From Scylla paramamosain (lineage: Eukaryota > Arthropoda > Malacostraca > Decapoda > Portunidae): 64,000 nucleotides of DNA. Location of the stretch: the NCBI RefSeq assembly GCF_035594125.1, contig NW_026973669.1:1041001-1105000 (forward strand), in the 5' to 3' direction. Both the position numbers and the translations under genes were made by a program. The notes below the pieces were generated by a model. It was not told the origin of the DNA, ran no database searches, and saw only the letters and a list, made by a program, of their open reading frames with translations. This document shows positions 60,950 to 64,000 of this stretch, piece by piece; positions within the stretch are counted from its first letter, which is position 1, and each line of letters opens with the position of its first letter.

Positions 60950-61435
60950 TGTTACTGTATGTAAAGCGTATGTACCTCACGTCATTATTCCTCGCCATTT
61001 ATAAGTGAAATGTTCAATAGTTTTCTATTTCCATGAAAACGTGTAATATGTGTAAGTATCAGTATTTAATGCTATATTAAGCACCAAAGCCGATGCTCAC
61101 TTGTTAGTAGTGTGGGGTTAACCTGCTAGTCGCCTGCGGGCATCACTCACGGCCAAGTCGCGCTCAGACAAAGACAGGCAGGATGGTGACCGAGGTAAAT
61201 ACTTTAATTTTGTAGTTAAAACTGATTGTCATAGTGCCAAGTTAATTGCATGTATTGTTAATGAATATTGTAATATGTTGAAAGCGTTTAATATCCGTGC
61301 ATAATGTTATTTTGTAAGAAATTGAGACCGAGAACTTGTTCGCAGTTCTTACGGTCATGCCTACCTCATCAATAAACGTGTCAGGGAGAACTGCCTTTCC
61401 TCGACCCTACGATGATGGGTGTGATCAGTAAAACA
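60950..61435. mobile_element. Candidate solo LTR
   Basis: 486 bp found only here, interrupting LINE-B. It starts TGTTACTG and ends CAGTAAAACA, so it has TG...CA ends with a near-perfect short inverted repeat. It contains AATAAA at 61371 near its right end. No target-site duplication is evident (GTGTT left, GATCA right), and 42 unassigned bases (61436-61477) follow before LINE-B resumes. No coding region. It could instead be another repeat type. Confidence 0.35.
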
Positions 61436-61477
61436 GATCACCTGAGAGCCAATTAATGCCCAGCCGGTGCGGCTACA

Positions 61478-62733
61478 CAGATGATGTAGTTCTTATGAGT
61501 GAATCGGCAGATGAGCTTCAAAGTTTGTTGGATGTAGTGGATGGCTATGGTAAAGACTTTGGAGTAAGGTTTAGCAGTGAGGAAAGCAAAGTAATGATTG
61601 TGAATAGGTCAGAGGATGAAAGTAATGTGGTATGGAGACTTGGAGAGAATGAGTTGAGACAGGTGCAAGAATACAAGTACTTAGGGATGTGGATGAGTCC
61701 TAGTGGGTGTGCAAAGGCAAAGAATGAAAAGATAAGTATGGTAAACCAGTGGGTAGGTCGATTGGGAAGCGCGGCAAGGATGAGAGCAAGTAAGTATGAT
61801 GTGTTGAGAGAAGTGTGGAAGAGTGTGGCTGTGCCATGTATAATTATAATGTATGGTATGGATGTGATTCCATGCAATGAAAGTGAAATTGATAAGTTAG
61901 AAGTGGGCCAGAATAGAGTAGCAAGGATGGCACTGAGTGCACCGAGGTGCACAGCAGTTGAAGCCTTGAGAGGTGACATGGGATGGAGCACCTTTAGAGA
62001 AAGACTGATAAAAGCCACACTTAGGTACAAGATTAGGTTTGAGAGAATGGATGATGCAAAAATATCAAGGAAGGTGTACCTGTGGAATGAAAGTGGAAGC
62101 AAATGGAGGAAGAGATGCATGAGAATGACCGATAGGAATGGATTGCAAGTTGTGTGGGCGATAAGAATGGCTGGGAGGAATCAAAATGAGCGTGAATGGG
62201 TGGTAACATGAGGAGGCAGAGTGGGAGCCGAATGGGATGTGAGAAAATGGAAGAATGAGATAGACAAAGAAGTGAAATGTGTGGGACTGAATGAATGGAA
62301 GAATGAAATGGAAAGAAAGAAGACCCTGGAATGGTACAAGGAGAAAGAGGCCCCGAGGTATGAAAGGTGGTATGATGGAAGCCTGGGCGGTGATCTTCTC
62401 TTTCGAGCGAGGGCACAGTGTATGGATGTGAATGCAAGGAGTTACAGGTGGTCTGAGTCCCGCAGCAAAGTGTGCCAGATGTGTGACATGGGAGAGGATG
62501 AGACGGTGGAACATGTGGTGCTGGAGTGTGTGAAGTATGCCAGAGACAGGAATGAGATGATGCAAGTGATACTGACTGAGTTAGGGCATGATAGGAATGA
62601 AAGAGTGGAGAAGACAGGAAAGGAATGGATGGTGTTGTTGCTGGGACTGTGTAGAGAGGCGAATGAAAGGATGATTGAGGCGGTGAAAGAGTTTCTGGAG
62701 AGAATGTGGTGTGCCAGGTGTATGAACAATTAG
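61478..62733 (+). pseudogene. LINE-B C-terminal fragment, block 5
   Basis: Begins at the second half of motif C (DDVVLMSES) and runs to the normal ORF2 end. TGA at 62209-62211 (ACATGA for ACAAGA) interrupts it. A 6-bp in-frame insertion gives PCIIIMYGMD. It retains IRFERM and ISRKVY as in block 4. The 3' UTR has a short, impure T-run (62757-62765), and the tail is ATCAAGATCAAAATCAAGA. Confidence 0.85.
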
Positions 62734-62865
62734 GATAGAGGATGCTGTTCGTATCTCTTTTTTGTTTTCCTTCTACAGGAGTTGCCGATCCAAAGGCCTG
62801 GCTCAGGAGTGATCCTGTGCCACCTGTACCATCAAGATCAAAATCAAGATCTGGCGCCAAGTTAC

Positions 62866-63286
62866 TTGTGTGTTTTGTTGTCTGTGTCTGTTGGAGCGTC
62901 CGCGTGCTGCGTGGTGGTCAGTGGTCAGGTCACGCTGAGTGTGCGGCAGCTTGCGCCTGTGTCTGAGCTGGCCTGGGTCACCTGTGGTCACCTGTCCACT
63001 CTGTGTCTGGTGGAGGGAACAGACAAGACGTCAGTGTGGTGGTCAGTGGTCAGGTCACGCTGAGTGTGCGGCAGCTTGCGCCTGTGTCTGAGCTGGCCTG
63101 GGTCACCTGTGGTCACCTGTCCACTCTGTGTCTGGTGGAGGGAACAGACAAGACGTCAGCGTGGTGGTCAGTGGTCAGGTCACGCTGAGTGTGCGGCAGC
63201 TTGCGCCTGTGTCTGAGCTGGCCTGGGTCACCTGTGGTCACGTGCGGAGTGGCGGCGCCTCCCTGGGCTCACCTGAGGGCGTGCAG
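62866..63286 (+). other. Putative 5' non-coding exon with three 125-bp units, array edge
   Basis: Three 125-bp units instead of two, so the repeat number varies between blocks. A small insertion (GCGGAGT near 63244) precedes the shared end. The donor-like site is at 63286/63287, but the matching acceptor and zinc-finger exon are absent to the right, so this copy is probably orphaned. Confidence 0.35.
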
Positions 63287-63586
63287 GTAATGGTGGGCGG
63301 GGAACAAGTAAATGTCGGGAGGTGAGTGACTAAGGTGGTGGTCACCGTCACTGTTGTTGTGGTTTGTTTGTTTGTTTGTTTGTTGATTTCTTTTATTCCC
63401 AAGACGTGGCGGCGCCGCCTGGCTGTCTGCTGGTGCTGCCTGCCTGTGGTCTGACCATTTTGTCGCGAGTGTTTGGGCGTTGTCCTTTCTGGGGATTTCC
63501 CGGCCCGTACTGAGTGAGGTTAGGTTAGGTTTTCTTTGCAAGATTTTCCCGTCACAGTGGTGGCAGCCACGCAGGACAAGACACAC
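62866..63586 (+). repeat. Block stub at the right end of the array
   Basis: Repeats only the 5' part of the block: 125-bp repeats, donor-like site, TTTG run and TTAGG motif. Homology stops near 63586, just after the sequence GCAGGACAAGACACAC, where the other blocks continue with CGTCAGTTAG. It retains CTGGCGCCAAGTTACTT after the LINE-B tail, which blocks 3-5 have lost at their left boundaries, so this junction looks closer to the ancestral one. Confidence 0.8.
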
Positions 63587-64000
63587 GGTAATTCTTAAGA
63601 AATACACCTCCACACATATCTTATTAATCTTTTCCCCTCTCCCCCAACAAGCTTGGGGCCACGTGGGGAATTGGGTTTGTTTTTGGAGGGGGACATAAAA
63701 GACCGATAAATGGACTGAAAATCTAGGGAAATTTCCCTAAAATAAAGAAAAATTGGGGGTAAAATTTAAGTTTTAACCAATACTCCAGAATAATTATATA
63801 CCTATCCTAACCTAACCTAATCGGGGGGGCTGCGCACTCCATGAACACCCCCTTGCTATCTGGGGGGCTGTGCCCCCCATGGACCCCCCTAAGGTTAAAG
63901 CGTCATTAAACATCATAGACTTAGTAGCATGGACAAAAGCACCCTGCGTGTAAACCAACGCACGAACGCACACAGTGTAACTTCAGCACGGACAGGTAAG
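63587..64000. other. Unique sequence to the right of the array
   Basis: No match to any block. It contains CCTAACCTAACCTAA (63806-63820, antisense TTAGG), C/G homopolymer runs and a perfect hairpin GGGGGG-CTGTG-CCCCCC (63862-63878). The window ends GACAG/GTAAG, a strong donor-like sequence at 63995/63996, so an unseen exon could end there. No convincing protein frame. Confidence 0.5.

Overview
The window is eukaryotic nuclear DNA, most likely from an arthropod and plausibly a decapod crustacean. The reasons are short TTAGG motifs (the arthropod telomere unit), long CT, GT and TTTA microsatellites, several arthropod-type non-LTR retrotransposon families, and long C2H2 zinc-finger exons with splice-site-like flanks. 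No bacterial operon, tRNA, rRNA or CRISPR structure was seen. Many open frames are shadows of simple repeats or begin only at GTG. CDS entries start at the first plausible ATG, except LINE reading frames whose start is unresolved.

Layout: the window is a tandem array of one composite block, all copies on the + strand. Each complete block reads: a GC-rich segment with 125-bp repeats ending in a CAG/GTAATG donor-like site; a putative intron with a TTAGG motif; a TTGCAG acceptor and a 49-bp repeat array; a broken LINE fragment (LINE-A) ending in a (CT)n tract; a long C2H2 zinc-finger exon; a second frame with one finger; a 74-bp minisatellite; relic fingers and an AATAAA signal; LINE tail relics around a 56-bp minisatellite; and one or two copies of a second LINE (LINE-B, PHD-esterase ORF1 plus reverse transcriptase). 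Block 1 is 1-6346, block 2 is 6347-23203, block 3 is 23204-38428, block 4 is 38429-51991, block 5 is 51992-62865, and a stub (62866-63586) ends the array before unrelated sequence.

Five zinc-finger genes lie at 2424, 11977, 25730, 40773 and 54467, with 16, 10, 16, 14 and 16 fingers. The scaffold is nearly identical at the nucleotide level. Copies differ by gain, loss and shuffling of 84-bp finger units and by changes at DNA-contact positions. Copies 3 and 5 are nearly identical, while copies 2 and 4 share 3' features, which points to repeated unequal exchange or gene conversion (or assembly error).

In block 2 only, a 4.2-kb LINE (LINE-C, 7478-11671) sits inside the (CT)n tract; the other four blocks preserve the empty site. 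LINE-C has a coiled-coil ORF1 and an EN+RT ORF2 broken by a single TGA. LINE-B copies share the same internal endonuclease deletion and the same nonsense codons, so they multiplied with the block rather than by retrotransposition. The 56-bp minisatellite derives from the antisense 3' end of a LINE-A relative. The best candidate for something new is this combination: a fast-evolving zinc-finger array embedded in retrotransposons, and a LINE that appears to have inserted into a CT microsatellite.
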